A stretch of DNA of 64,000 nt from Nocardioides alkalitolerans (lineage in GTDB: Bacteria > Actinomycetota > Actinomycetes > Propionibacteriales > Nocardioidaceae), in the NCBI GenBank assembly GCA_038184435.1, contig CP116227.1, forward strand, positions 806,001 through 870,000, given 5' to 3'. Shown here in pieces: positions 50,528 through 59,265 of this stretch. The stretch's first letter is position 1. Each line of letters begins with the position of its first letter. Under the pieces are notes generated by a model that was not told where the DNA came from, did no database searches, and worked only from the letters and a program-made list of their open reading frames with translations. The translations under genes were made by a program, and so were the position numbers.

Positions 50528-51691
50528 TCAGAACTTCGCGGTCGGCGTGAGCCCGAGCTGCATGCCCGCGAGCCCGCGGCCGCGCCCCGTCAGTCCCTGG
50601 GCGATCGCGAGCAGCTGCTGCGCCGCGGGTGTCGTCGGGTCGGACTCCACGATGGGCTTGCCCGCGTCCCCGCCCTCGCGCAGCGACGGGTCGAGCGGGA
50701 TCCGGCCGAGCACGCGCACGTCGTACCCGAACCGCTGCGAGAGCGTCGCCGCCACGCGGTCGCCGCCGCCGCTGCCGAAGATCTCGAGCTTCTCGCCGGA
50801 GTCGGGGCTGACGAAGTAGCTCATGTTCTCGACGACGCCGACCACCCGCTGGTGCATCATCGACGCCATCGTGCCGGCGCGCTCGGCGACCTCCGCAGCC
50901 GCCTCCTGCGGGGTCGTCACGACGACGACCTCGGCGTTCGGCAGGTGCTGGCCCAGCGAGATCGCGATGTCGCCGGTGCCCGGGGGGAGGTCGAGGAGGA
51001 GCGCGTCGAGGTCGCCCCAGTAGACGTCGGAGAGCATCTGCACGAGCGCCCGGTCGAGCATGGGCCCGCGCCAGGCGACCACCTGGTCGCGGCGGGGCTT
51101 GAGCATGCCGATCGAGATCACGGAGACGCCCGACGGCGTCGGGACGGGCATGATCAGGTCGTCGACCTGGGTGGGGCGCGCGTCCGCCACGCCCAGCATC
51201 GCGGGGACCGAGTGTCCGTAGATGTCGGCGTCGACGATGCCCACCTTGAGGCCCTGCTGGGCCATGGCGAGCGCCAGGTTCACGGTCACCGACGACTTGC
51301 CGACGCCGCCCTTGCCGCTGGCGATGGCGAAGACCCGCGTCAACGAACCCGGCTGCGCGAAGGGGATCTCGCGCTGCGCCTGCCCCCCGCGGAGGGTCTC
51401 CTGCAGGCCCTGCCGCTGCTCGGCGTTCATCACGCCGAGCTCGATGTCGACCGAGGTGACGCCGGTGAGGCCGCCGACGGCCGCCGTCACGTCGCGGTTG
51501 ATGGTGTCCTTGAGGGGGCAGCCCGCCACCGTCAGGAGGACCTTGACGTGCACGGCCCCGTCGGGGGACACCGCGACGTCGTCCACCATGCCGAGCTCGG
51601 TGATCGGTCGCTTGATCTCGGGGTCGTTCACGCGGGCGAGCGCGGCCGTGACCTGCTCGACGCTCGGCGTGCCCGTGGGGGTGCCACTCAT
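50528..51691 (-). CDS. mrp: Mrp/NBP35-type P-loop ATPase (Fe-S cluster carrier)
   Basis: A 387-aa protein. N-terminal DUF59/MIP18-like domain (VNDPEIKRPITELGMVDDVAV), then a deviant Walker A (SGKGGVGKSSVTVNLA), Walker A' DADIYGHSVP, Walker B DALLLDLPPGTGD. Members bind and transfer Fe-S clusters; the usual C-terminal CxxC is not evident in this copy (MSYFVSPDSGEKLEIFG), so cluster binding differs or is lost. Start at 51691, 7 nt after TAGGCT. Followed by tatB. Confidence 0.9.
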   Translation of the reverse strand: MSGTPTGTPSVEQVTAALARVNDPEIKRPITELGMVDDVAVSPDGAVHVKVLLTVAGCPLKDTINRDVTAAVGGLTGVTSVDIELGVMNAEQRQGLQETLRGGQAQREIPFAQPGSLTRVFAIASGKGGVGKSSVTVNLALAMAQQGLKVGIVDADIYGHSVPAMLGVADARPTQVDDLIMPVPTPSGVSVISIGMLKPRRDQVVAWRGPMLDRALVQMLSDVYWGDLDALLLDLPPGTGDIAISLGQHLPNAEVVVVTTPQEAAAEVAERAGTMASMMHQRVVGVVENMSYFVSPDSGEKLEIFGSGGGDRVAATLSQRFGYDVRVLGRIPLDPSLREGGDAGKPIVESDPTTPAAQQLLAIAQGLTGRGRGLAGMQLGLTPTAKF

Positions 51692-51698
51692 GGACGCC

Positions 51699-51704
51699 AG
51701 CCTA
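51699..51704 (-). promoter_or_regulatory. -10 box of leaderless promoter (mrp)
   Basis: TAGGCT on the minus strand, 7 nt before the ATG at 51691. Confidence 0.5.
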
Positions 51705-52277
51705 ACCGTCGCCGGGTGCACGCCGAGCGGCGTGGTCGTCCCTCGCGTCCCGGTCGCCCCGCGCGTCGCGGCTGCTGCCGCTGTCGCGCTCCTCGCGCGC
51801 CTCCTCCAGCTCGGCGAGGAGGCCGCGGAGCTCGCTGCGCAGGAAGTCCCGCGTCGCGACCTCGCCGACGGCCATCCGCAGCGAGGCGACCTCGCGCGCG
51901 AGGAACTCCATGTCCGCGTGGGCCCGGGCGTTCGCGCGTCGGTCCTGCTCGGCCACGACCTTGTCGCGGTTCTCCTGGCGGTTCTGGGCGAGCAGGATGA
52001 GCGGCGCGGCGTACGAGGCCTGCAGGCTCAGCATCAGCGTGAGGAAGATGTAGGGGAACGGGTCGAAGCGCCAGCTCGTGGGCGTCACGACGTTCCACAG
52101 CACCCACACCGTGACGAACAACGTCATGTAGGCCAGGAACTTCGCGGTCCCCATGAAGCGCGCGAAGTCCTCGGCGAAGCTGCCGAACGAGTCGGAGTCG
52201 ACGTTCCGCCGACGCCGCACGAACGAGCGGCGCGGGTCGCGCGGGGTGTCGAGGCGGGCGCGGTCGCGCTGGCTCAT
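51702..52277 (-). CDS. DUF1003 membrane protein
   Basis: A 191-aa protein. Two membrane segments (FLAYMTLFVTVWVLWNVV and PYIFLTLMLSLQASYAAPLIL) are joined by the short DUF1003 loop with WRFDPFP; the family signature NRQENRDKVVAEQDRRAN follows and continues into a coiled-coil-like charged helix. The C-terminal 30 residues are Asp/Arg-rich. The ATG overlaps the preceding gene's stop (ATGA). Function unknown; context suggests a membrane partner for the soluble MgtE_N-CBS protein. Confidence 0.85.
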   Translation of the reverse strand: MSQRDRARLDTPRDPRRSFVRRRRNVDSDSFGSFAEDFARFMGTAKFLAYMTLFVTVWVLWNVVTPTSWRFDPFPYIFLTLMLSLQASYAAPLILLAQNRQENRDKVVAEQDRRANARAHADMEFLAREVASLRMAVGEVATRDFLRSELRGLLAELEEAREERDSGSSRDARGDRDARDDHAARRAPGDG

Positions 52278-53542
52278 GCTCCGGCCTCCCGTCGCTCGGC
52301 GCGCTCGGCGGCGCGCTCGCGCCAGTCCTCGGGCAGCAGGTGGTCGAGCAGGTCGTCGACGGTGACGGCCCCGAGCAGGCGGCCCTGGTCGTCGGTCACC
52401 GGCGCGGCGACGAGGTTGTACGTCGCGAGGTGCGCCGCCACCTCGTCCATCGTGGCGTCCGGGCGGAGCGGGTCGAGCGACTTGTCGATCGCCGTCGCCG
52501 CGAGGCTCGAGGGAGGCTCGCGGAGCAGCCGTTGGATGTGGGCGGCGCCGAGCAGCCGGCCCGTGGGGGTCTCGAGCGGCGGCCGGCACACGAACACGAG
52601 GGCCGCCAGCGACGGGGTGATGTCCTCGTTGCGCACGTGGGCCAGCGCGTCGGCGACGGTGGCGTCGGGGGAGAGGATCACCGGCTCGGGCGTCATCATG
52701 CCGCCGGCCGTCTCCTCGGCGTAGGCCATCATGCGCCGCACGTCGGCGGCCTCCTCCGGCTCCATGAGGGACAGCACCTGGGCCGCGGTGTCGGCCGGGA
52801 GGTCGGCGATGAGGTCGGCGGCGTCGTCCGGCGACATCTCCTCGAGCACGTCGGCGGCCCGCTCGGAGCCCAGCTGCTCGACGATCTCGACCTGGTCCTC
52901 CTCGGGCATCTCCTCGAGGAGCTCGGCCAGCCGCTCGTCGTCGAGGGCGAGCACGACGGAGCGCCGCCGCTCGTCGGGGAGCTCGTGCACCATGCGGGCG
53001 GCGTCGGCAGGACGCATCTCGGCGAGGGCCGCGAGCAGCTGGGTGGCGCCCTGCGCCTCGTCCTTCCGGCCGAGGCCCTCGACCTCGCCCCACTCCACCA
53101 CGTGGGTCTGGCCGCGCCGACGGAAGCCGCGGGCAGCCTCCTGCACCGCCACGCGGCTGACGAACCAGTCGCGGGTGCGGCCCTGCTCGACCGCGATGTC
53201 GAAGACCACGCCCGTCACGTCGGTGTGCCGCAACGTCACGCGGCTGTCGAGCATCTGCGCGATCACGAGGATCTCGGTCGGGCGCTGCTCGAAGCGGCGC
53301 ACGTTGAGCAGCCCGGTCGTCGCGACGTGGTCGGTCTCGATGGCCAGCACGCGGGTCATCGGGAGGAACACGCGGCGGCGACCGAACACCTCGGTGACGA
53401 GGCCCACGACCCGCGGCGCGCCGCCGTCGCTGCGAAGCACCACGACGAGGTCGCGCACCTTGCCCACCTGTTCGCCCTGCGGGTCGAAGACCGGCAGTCC
53501 GAGCAGGCGGGCGGCGTACACACGCGGGGTCGGGGAGCTCAC
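52274..53542 (-). CDS. PRC-barrel / MgtE_N / CBS-domain protein without channel
   Basis: A 422-aa soluble protein. Residues ~1-90 resemble a PRC-barrel (LLGLPVFDPQGEQVGKVRDLVVVL); ~165-275 form the right-handed MgtE_N superhelix (MRPADAARMVHELPDERR, EMPEEDQVEIVEQLGSERAADVLEEM); ~280-400 contain two CBS domains (MMTPEPVILSPDATVADALAHV; LDPLRPDATMDEVAAHLATYNLVAAPV). In the Mg2+ channel MgtE these modules gate a membrane pore that is missing here. Start GTG 53542, 6 nt after TAGCGT. Coupled to DUF1003. Confidence 0.85.
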   Translation of the reverse strand: MSSPTPRVYAARLLGLPVFDPQGEQVGKVRDLVVVLRSDGGAPRVVGLVTEVFGRRRVFLPMTRVLAIETDHVATTGLLNVRRFEQRPTEILVIAQMLDSRVTLRHTDVTGVVFDIAVEQGRTRDWFVSRVAVQEAARGFRRRGQTHVVEWGEVEGLGRKDEAQGATQLLAALAEMRPADAARMVHELPDERRRSVVLALDDERLAELLEEMPEEDQVEIVEQLGSERAADVLEEMSPDDAADLIADLPADTAAQVLSLMEPEEAADVRRMMAYAEETAGGMMTPEPVILSPDATVADALAHVRNEDITPSLAALVFVCRPPLETPTGRLLGAAHIQRLLREPPSSLAATAIDKSLDPLRPDATMDEVAAHLATYNLVAAPVTDDQGRLLGAVTVDDLLDHLLPEDWRERAAERAERREAGA

Positions 53543-53548
53543 GGGCCA

Positions 53549-53554
53549 ACGCTA
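53549..53554 (-). promoter_or_regulatory. -10 box of leaderless promoter (MgtE_N-CBS gene)
   Basis: TAGCGT on the minus strand, 6 nt before the GTG at 53542. Confidence 0.5.
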
Positions 53555-53585
53555 CCGCTCCGCGGCGGGACCGGACGCCAGGCGG

Positions 53586-55064
53586 TCAGACGGTCAGCAG
53601 CACCACGATCAGCAGCACCAGGACCGCCGCCGCCGCGACTGCCAGCGCGGCGATCGCCTGGCCCGACGGCCCACCGGACGACGCGGGTCGGTTCGGTCGC
53701 GGGGCCGCGCCCACGAGGGGCGGCGGACCGACCGGGCGGGACGGGGTCGACGGGTTCGAGGGGCTCGAACCACCCGGCCGCGGCGCGGGCCGCGGCAGCG
53801 GGGTCGCGGGGTTGGACGCGCTGGAGCCGCGCGACGGTCCACCACCGGGGTGCGGGCGTGCCGGGTTCGAGTGCGCCGGGTTCGAGTGCGCCGGGTTCGA
53901 GTGCGCCGGGTTCGAGTGCGCCGGGTTCGAGTGCGCCGGGTTCGAGGGGCTGGACCCCCGGCTGTTCCCGCCTCCGGGTGGCGCGTACGGCGGGGGCGCC
54001 TTCCGCGCCCCTCCGGGTCGTGGCGCGCCGGGGCGGGCAGGAAGGCCGGCGCTCGAGCCGGCCGAGGCGGCGTCACCGCGGTACGGCGGGGGCGTCCGGC
54101 GGTGCGGGCTCGACCCGGAGCTGTGGCCCGACGACGACGGCGACGAGGGGTGGGACCCCCCGGTGCCCGACGACCCGGCGATCCCGCCGCGCTCGCCGCG
54201 GTCGGGGACCAGGCGGAGCTCGTCCCGCGTGCGGGCCCGGTCCGCGACGGCGCGCAGGTCGCGGCGCATCGCGGCGGCGTCGGGGTAGCGGGCGGCGGGG
54301 TCCTTCGCCATCGAGCGACGCAGCACGGCGTTGATCATGCGGGCCAGCGGGTCGGTCTCCTGGAACTGCGGCACCGGCTCGTTGAGGTGCGCGAGACCGA
54401 CCTCGACGTCGGTGCCGGCGAACGGGGGACGCCCGGCGAGGGTCGTCCAGAGCACGCACCCGAGGGCGTAGATGTCGCTGGCAGGCGAGGCGGCCTCGCC
54501 GCGGCACCGCTCGGGCGCCATGTAGCCCATCGTGCCGGCGACGGAGCCCGCCACCGTGAGCCCGGGCTGGTCGCCCTGCGCGATGCCGAAGTCGCAGAGG
54601 TAGGCGTGGAGGTCGTCGCTCGCGTCGCGCAGCAGCACGTTGCTCGGCTTCACGTCGCGGTGGATGACACCGGCCGTGTGGGCGTCGTGGAGGGCGCCCG
54701 CCGTCTGGGCGACCACGGTCGCGGCATCGCGCACCGGGAGCCCGCCCTGGGCCTTGATGGCCTGGCCGAGGTCGCCTCCGCGGACGTTCTGCATCGCGAT
54801 GTAGAGGCAGCCGTCCTGCTCGCCGTGGTCGTAGATGTGGATGACGTGCACCGAGTCCAGGCGCGCCAGCGTGGCCGCCTCGCGCACGAAGCGCTCGTGG
54901 TAGTCGTCCTGCGCGGCGTACTGCGGCGACAGCACCTTGAGGGCCACCGTGCGGCCGAGGCCGGACTGCTCCGCGGCGTACACCACGCCCATGCCGCCCT
55001 GACCGATCTGGCCGGTGATCCGGTAGGCGCCGAAATCGTCACCCACCTGGGGGAACTTCGCCAC
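53586..55064 (-). CDS. Ser/Thr protein kinase with SNPAH repeats and C-terminal anchor
   Basis: A 492-aa Hanks-type kinase. Kinase domain to about residue 275: glycine loop GQGGMGVVYAA, Lys43 (VALKVL), catalytic HRDVKPSN, DFG in LCDFGIAQ, and APERC of the P+1 loop. A Ser/Pro/Gly-rich linker of ~190 residues contains five to six SNPAH repeats, and the protein ends with a single membrane segment (IAALAVAAAAVLVLLIVVLLTV) and almost nothing beyond it, so no external sensor domain exists. GAGGAGG precedes the GTG by 5 nt. Paralogue of the next kinase. Confidence 0.9.
   Translation of the reverse strand: MAKFPQVGDDFGAYRITGQIGQGGMGVVYAAEQSGLGRTVALKVLSPQYAAQDDYHERFVREAATLARLDSVHVIHIYDHGEQDGCLYIAMQNVRGGDLGQAIKAQGGLPVRDAATVVAQTAGALHDAHTAGVIHRDVKPSNVLLRDASDDLHAYLCDFGIAQGDQPGLTVAGSVAGTMGYMAPERCRGEAASPASDIYALGCVLWTTLAGRPPFAGTDVEVGLAHLNEPVPQFQETDPLARMINAVLRRSMAKDPAARYPDAAAMRRDLRAVADRARTRDELRLVPDRGERGGIAGSSGTGGSHPSSPSSSGHSSGSSPHRRTPPPYRGDAASAGSSAGLPARPGAPRPGGARKAPPPYAPPGGGNSRGSSPSNPAHSNPAHSNPAHSNPAHSNPAHSNPARPHPGGGPSRGSSASNPATPLPRPAPRPGGSSPSNPSTPSRPVGPPPLVGAAPRPNRPASSGGPSGQAIAALAVAAAAVLVLLIVVLLTV
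53861..53946. repeat. 15-bp in-frame tandem repeat in kinase gene
   Basis: Five exact copies of CCGGGTTCGAGTGCG (53861-53935) and a partial sixth, encoding SNPAH repeats on the minus strand. The unit is a multiple of three, so copy-number change keeps the frame. Confidence 0.85.
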
Positions 55065-55190
55065 GCGGCCTCCTCACCGACTCGATGCTGCTCCGCGGCC
55101 TGCGGGTCCTTGCAGTGCCGAACGAACCTATCCCACCCGGGACACGCCCAGAAACGCGGTGGGACCCGCGGGATCGGCGGCGGTGCCCGG

Positions 55191-56915
55191 TCAGCGCCAG
55201 GCGAACGTGGCGAGGATGGACCCGATCTCCGCGGCGGCCTCGTCCTCGGGCGTGTCGACCGACTGGCTGAAGGTCAGGGTGTGTGCCATCCCGTCCTTGA
55301 GGGCCACGAACTGGTGGACGCGGTAGGGCACGTCGCCGGCCGCGAGGAGGGTGGCCGACTGGTAGACGGCGTCGACGCCGTCGAGCGCGTAGATGCCGTG
55401 GGCCTCGATGTCCTCGGCGCCGAGCTGCTGCAGGCTGGTCATCATCCCGATGCCGACCTGGTTGAGCGTCGTGCTGGCGGGCACGGGCTCCTCGACGGTG
55501 TTGATGTTGTGGCTGAACCCGCGTGTCGGCACCGTGGCCACCATCGCCGACGTGATGGAGGAGGACCGGTGGTCGTAGGGCTCCCAGCCCTCGAGCGCCC
55601 GGTAGGTGAAGGCGTCGGTCGTGACGACCTCGCCGCTCGCCGGGGTCGCGGTCGCGGCGGCGGGGAAGGTCGTGCCCGACGCGCTGCCCCCGGCGGGCTC
55701 GTCCGGCGTCGCCGCGGAGGTCGGGTCCTCGGACTCCCCGGCCCCCTCGGACTCGCCGGCCTCCTCGGACTCGCCGGACTCCGTCGGCTCCGTGGATGTC
55801 GACGAGCCGTCGCCGCTGCTCTCGTCCGTCGTGTCGTCGCGCGTCATCACGAGGGCGCCGACGGCGGTGGCCGCGATGAGCACGACGCCGACGAGCCCGG
55901 CGGCGACCCAGGGGAGGGCCCGCGAGCGGCGCGCCGGCGGCCGCCCCCCGCCGGGCGGCAGGCCGGTGCTCGTTCCCGGCCCGGTCCCGGCGGCCCAGCC
56001 GCCGGTGCCGGTTCCCGGCCCGGGGGAGCCGGGCGGTCCCGGCACCGGCCGGGCGGGCACCCTCAGGCTCGCGTCGCGCTGGGCGGTGACGTCGAGCGTG
56101 TGGCGGAGGTCGTCGCGGAGCGCGGCGGCGCTCGGGTGGCGGTCGGCAGGGTCCTTCGCGAGGGCGCGGCGCAGCACCTGGTTGAGCGCGGCGGTGCCGT
56201 GGTCGCTCCCGGGCAGCTGAGGCACGGGCGCCTGGAGGTGCTGCACGCCGACCTCGACGTCGCTGCCGCGGTAGGGCGCGTGGCCGGTCAGCGCCGCGAC
56301 GAGCACGCAGCCCAGGGCGTAGACGTCCGTCGCCGGGGTCGCGTCCTCGCCGCGGCACCGCTCGGGCGCGAGATAGGCGACCGTGCCCGCGACGGCCCCG
56401 GTCGCGGTCACGTCCGCGCGCTCCTCCTGCGCGATGCCGAAGTCGCAGAGGTAGGAGAACGGCTCGGACCCGCCGGCACGGAGCAGGATGTTGGACGGCT
56501 TCACGTCGCGGTGGACGATCCCCACCCGGTGCGCGTCGTCGAGCGCCTCGGCGACCTGGGCCGCGATCGTGAGCGCGGCGCGCGTGGGCAGCGCGCCGTG
56601 GCTGCCGAGGAGCCGGCCGAGGTCGCCCCCCGCGACGTACTGCGTCGCCAGGTAGAGGCAGCCCTCGATCTCGCCGTGGTCGTAGACGTGGATGACGTGG
56701 GGGGAGTCGAGGCGCGCGAGCGCGCCGGCCTCGCGGATGAAGCGCCCGCGGTAGTCCTCCTGCCGCGCCAGGTGGGGGGCGAGGACCTTGAGGGCCACCG
56801 TGCGGTCGAGACCGCGCTGGCGCGCGGCGAACACGACGCCCATGCCGCCCTGGCCGATCACGCCGGTCACCTCGTAGGGCCCGAACGCCTCGCCGACCTG
56901 CGGATACCTCGCCAC
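55191..56915 (-). CDS. Ser/Thr protein kinase with extracellular C-terminal domain
   Basis: A 574-aa Hanks-type kinase highly similar to the downstream one in its N-terminus (VARYPQVGEAFGPYEVTGVIGQGGMG). Lys43 in VALKVL, HRDVKPSN, LCDFGIAQEE and LAPERC are present. After a Pro/Gly-rich linker a membrane segment (ALPWVAAGLVGVVLIAATAVGALV) leads to an exported region: first a Ser/Glu/Thr-rich stalk, then about 150 residues of mixed fold (EGWEPYDHRSSS to TFAWR) which may be a sensor. The GTG at 56915 parallels the sister gene's start. Divergent from the MaoC gene. Duplication with the downstream kinase is evident. Confidence 0.9.
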   Translation of the reverse strand: MARYPQVGEAFGPYEVTGVIGQGGMGVVFAARQRGLDRTVALKVLAPHLARQEDYRGRFIREAGALARLDSPHVIHVYDHGEIEGCLYLATQYVAGGDLGRLLGSHGALPTRAALTIAAQVAEALDDAHRVGIVHRDVKPSNILLRAGGSEPFSYLCDFGIAQEERADVTATGAVAGTVAYLAPERCRGEDATPATDVYALGCVLVAALTGHAPYRGSDVEVGVQHLQAPVPQLPGSDHGTAALNQVLRRALAKDPADRHPSAAALRDDLRHTLDVTAQRDASLRVPARPVPGPPGSPGPGTGTGGWAAGTGPGTSTGLPPGGGRPPARRSRALPWVAAGLVGVVLIAATAVGALVMTRDDTTDESSGDGSSTSTEPTESGESEEAGESEGAGESEDPTSAATPDEPAGGSASGTTFPAAATATPASGEVVTTDAFTYRALEGWEPYDHRSSSITSAMVATVPTRGFSHNINTVEEPVPASTTLNQVGIGMMTSLQQLGAEDIEAHGIYALDGVDAVYQSATLLAAGDVPYRVHQFVALKDGMAHTLTFSQSVDTPEDEAAAEIGSILATFAWR

Positions 56916-57034
56916 GCGCTCCCTGCTCCTCCCCGGCCCGCCCTCGACCGGGCCGTCGTCCCATGATGGACCACGGCACCGACGGTCCCGCCCCTCGTGG
57001 TCCACAGGGGGCGCGGTCCGTCATGATGACCCGC

Positions 57035-58069
57035 ATGGCGAAGACCAACCCTGGCAACTTCTTCGAGGACTTCCACGTCGGGCAGGTGCTCGAGCACGCC
57101 ACGCCCCGCACGATCACCGAGGGCGACCGCGCGCTGTACGGCGCGATCTACCCCACCCGCTTCGCGCTGCCGTCCTCGGCCGCCTTCGCCGCCTCCGTGG
57201 GCCTCGAGCGCCACCCCGTCGAGGAGCTCATCGCCTTCCACGTGGCCTTCGGCAAGACCGTCCCCGACGTCTCCCTCAACGCGGTCGCCAACCTGGGGTA
57301 CGCCGAGTGCCGCTTCCACCGGCCGGTGCACCCCGGAGACACGCTGCGGACGCGCTCGGAGGTGATCGGCCTCAAGCAGAACTCCAACGGCCGCAGCGGC
57401 GTCGTCTACGTGCGCTCCACCGCCACCGACCAGGACGGGAACGTCGCGCTCGACTGGGCCCGCTGGGTGATGGTGCACAAGCGCGACCACGGCTCGCCCG
57501 CCCCGGAGACCGTGGTGCCCGAGCTGGCGCCGTACGTCGCGGCCAGCGACCTCGTCGTGCCCGCCGGCCTGGACTTCACCGACTACGACACCGCGGCCGC
57601 GGGCGAGCCGCACCGCTGGGACGACTACGAGGTCGGCGAGCGCATCGACCACGTCGACGGCGTCACGCTGACCGAGGCCGAGCACATGATGGCCACGCGG
57701 CTGTGGCAGAACACCGCGAAGGTGCACTTCAACACCGAGGCGCGTCCGGACGGCCGGCGGCTGGTGTACGGCGGTCACGTCATCTCGCTGGCCCGCGCCC
57801 TGTCGTTCAACGGCCTCGCCAACGCCCAGCTCGTCGCGGCCATCAACGCCGGCGCCCACACGGCCCCCGCCTTCGCGGGCGACACCGTCTACGCCTGGTC
57901 GGAGGTGCTCGACAAGGCCGAGACGTCGGCGCCCGGCGTGGGCGCGCTGCGTCTGCGCCTCGTCGCCACGAAGGGCCGCGACGAGTCGATGACGCTCCGC
58001 GGCGAGGACGGCAAGCACGCGGACGGCGTGCTGCTCGACCTCGACTACTGGGCGTTCGTGCCGCGCTGA
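57035..58069 (+). CDS. MaoC-family double-hotdog dehydratase, mesaconyl-CoA hydratase-like
   Basis: A 344-aa protein with two hotdog halves. The first opens KTNPGNFFEDFHVGQVLEHATPRTITEGDRALYGAIY and continues KTVPDVSLNAVANLGYAECRF; the second has HRWDDYEVGERIDHVDGVTLTEAEHMMATRLWQNTAKVHFN and YGGHVISLARALSFNGLANA. Length and these segments resemble Mch (mesaconyl-C1-CoA hydratase), which hydrates mesaconyl-CoA in the ethylmalonyl-CoA pathway; actinobacteria use it also in methylaspartate or dicarboxylate degradation. Partner genes are absent here, so a general enoyl-CoA hydratase role is possible. Start 57035 after CATGAT with 7-nt spacing. Confidence 0.8.
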   Translation: MAKTNPGNFFEDFHVGQVLEHATPRTITEGDRALYGAIYPTRFALPSSAAFAASVGLERHPVEELIAFHVAFGKTVPDVSLNAVANLGYAECRFHRPVHPGDTLRTRSEVIGLKQNSNGRSGVVYVRSTATDQDGNVALDWARWVMVHKRDHGSPAPETVVPELAPYVAASDLVVPAGLDFTDYDTAAAGEPHRWDDYEVGERIDHVDGVTLTEAEHMMATRLWQNTAKVHFNTEARPDGRRLVYGGHVISLARALSFNGLANAQLVAAINAGAHTAPAFAGDTVYAWSEVLDKAETSAPGVGALRLRLVATKGRDESMTLRGEDGKHADGVLLDLDYWAFVPR

Positions 58070-58086
58070 CGCGCGGACCCGGCCCG

Positions 58087-59136
58087 ATGATGCCGTCCGA
58101 GGCGTTCCGGCAGCAGGGCGAGGCGTGCGCCGCGCTCGGCTCGCCGATGTACGCCGCGCTCTGCGCCCGCCTCGCCGACGACCTGGACGCGGGCGGTGTG
58201 GTGGCGGACGTGCTCGCCGACCACGGCCACCTCCGCGGTCCGGACGCCCTCGCCCTGCGCCTGCTGGGCGCCGTCCACCGGCTCGTGCTCGAGCGGCGGG
58301 CGGGGCTGCTCGCGACGTTCTACCCGTCCGTCGGCGGGACCTGGGTGGACGAGGCTGGGTGGGCGGCGTTCCGGGACCTGCTCGCGACGCAGCCGGGGGC
58401 GGTGCGCGCCGGGCTCGACCTGCCCCCGCAGACCAACGAGGTCGGCCGCGTCGCCGCGCTCCTCGGTGGACTGCTGCACCTGCCCGACGCCTGTCGCCTG
58501 CCGCTGCGCCTGCACGAGATCGGGGCCAGCGGCGGTCTGCTGCTGCGCCCCGACCACGTCCGCTGCACGGGCCCCGCCGGGTTGGCCGCGGGTCCGGCCG
58601 ACGCCGCGGTCGTGCTCGAGGACGCGTGGACGGGGCGGCTCGACGGGTTGCGTGCCTGGCCCGGGCTCGAGGTCGTGCTGCGCCGGGGGTGCGACCTCGC
58701 CCCGGTGGACCCGACGACGACCGCGGGACGCACCACGCTCGCGGCGTACACCTGGCCCGACCAGCCGGAGCGCTGGGAGCGGCTCCGTGCGGCGCTGGCC
58801 CTCGCGGCCGCGGTGCCGGCGACGGTCGAGGCGGCGGACGCCGCCGACCTCGCCGACGGCATCGAGCTCACCGACGGCACGACCACGGTGCTGTGGCACG
58901 CCGTGACGTGGCAGTACCTCCCCGCGCGCACCGGCGCGCGGGTCGAGGAGCGGATCACCCACCTCCTCGACGCGGCCACGCCGGAGGCCCCGTTCGTGCA
59001 CCTGGCGCTCGAGCCGCGGCGCCGGGGCGGGGAGCGCCCGTTCACGGTGACGCTGCGGGCGGCCTGGGGCACCGGGCGCGACGAGCGGGACCTCGGCACC
59101 GCCGCGCCCCACGGCGTACCGGTGCGCTGGGGGTGA
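58087..59136 (+). CDS. DUF2332 family protein
   Basis: A 349-aa protein. The DUF2332 signature appears as FRQQGEACAALGSPMYAALCARLADD at the N-terminus, then PPQTNEVGRVAALLGGL, the RLHEIGASGGLLLRPDHV segment and, near the C-terminus, VLWHAVTWQYLP. The fold resembles SAM-dependent methyltransferases, but no function is shown. It begins 17 nt after the MaoC stop; ATG at 58087 or 58090. Its 3' end is followed by the second copy of the triple-palindrome element, which separates it from a convergent gene. Confidence 0.85.
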   Translation: MMPSEAFRQQGEACAALGSPMYAALCARLADDLDAGGVVADVLADHGHLRGPDALALRLLGAVHRLVLERRAGLLATFYPSVGGTWVDEAGWAAFRDLLATQPGAVRAGLDLPPQTNEVGRVAALLGGLLHLPDACRLPLRLHEIGASGGLLLRPDHVRCTGPAGLAAGPADAAVVLEDAWTGRLDGLRAWPGLEVVLRRGCDLAPVDPTTTAGRTTLAAYTWPDQPERWERLRAALALAAAVPATVEAADAADLADGIELTDGTTTVLWHAVTWQYLPARTGARVEERITHLLDAATPEAPFVHLALEPRRRGGERPFTVTLRAAWGTGRDERDLGTAAPHGVPVRWG

Positions 59137-59149
59137 GGGGGGCGGTCGG

Positions 59150-59231
59150 TTCCCCGGTCGACCGGGGAACCGACCACTTTGACCATCAAATTTGATGGTC
59201 GAAGCGGCACTTTCCCCGGTCGACCGGGGAA
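59150..59231. repeat. 82-bp triple-palindrome element, copy B
   Basis: Same design as copy A at 25792: outer hairpin TTCCCCGGTCGACCGGGGAA at 59150-59169, the identical 20-bp core at 59181-59200, second hairpin at 59212-59231; symmetric about 59190.5. Flanks enlarge the palindromes to 32 bp (59144-59175) and 26 bp (59209-59234). It sits between convergent genes, so it may act as a bidirectional terminator there. Confidence 0.9.
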
Positions 59232-59265
59232 AGTTGTCAACTCCTGAGGCGACCGCCCGGCCGCC

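Noticed and set aside
53861..53946. Short regular repeats resembling a CRISPR array
   Set aside because: The repeats are directly adjacent without spacers and encode SNPAH in frame within a kinase.
52731..56966. 1411-codon open frame on the plus strand
   Set aside because: Antisense to the MgtE_N-CBS gene and both kinases, which have complete motifs; the translation is compositionally biased.
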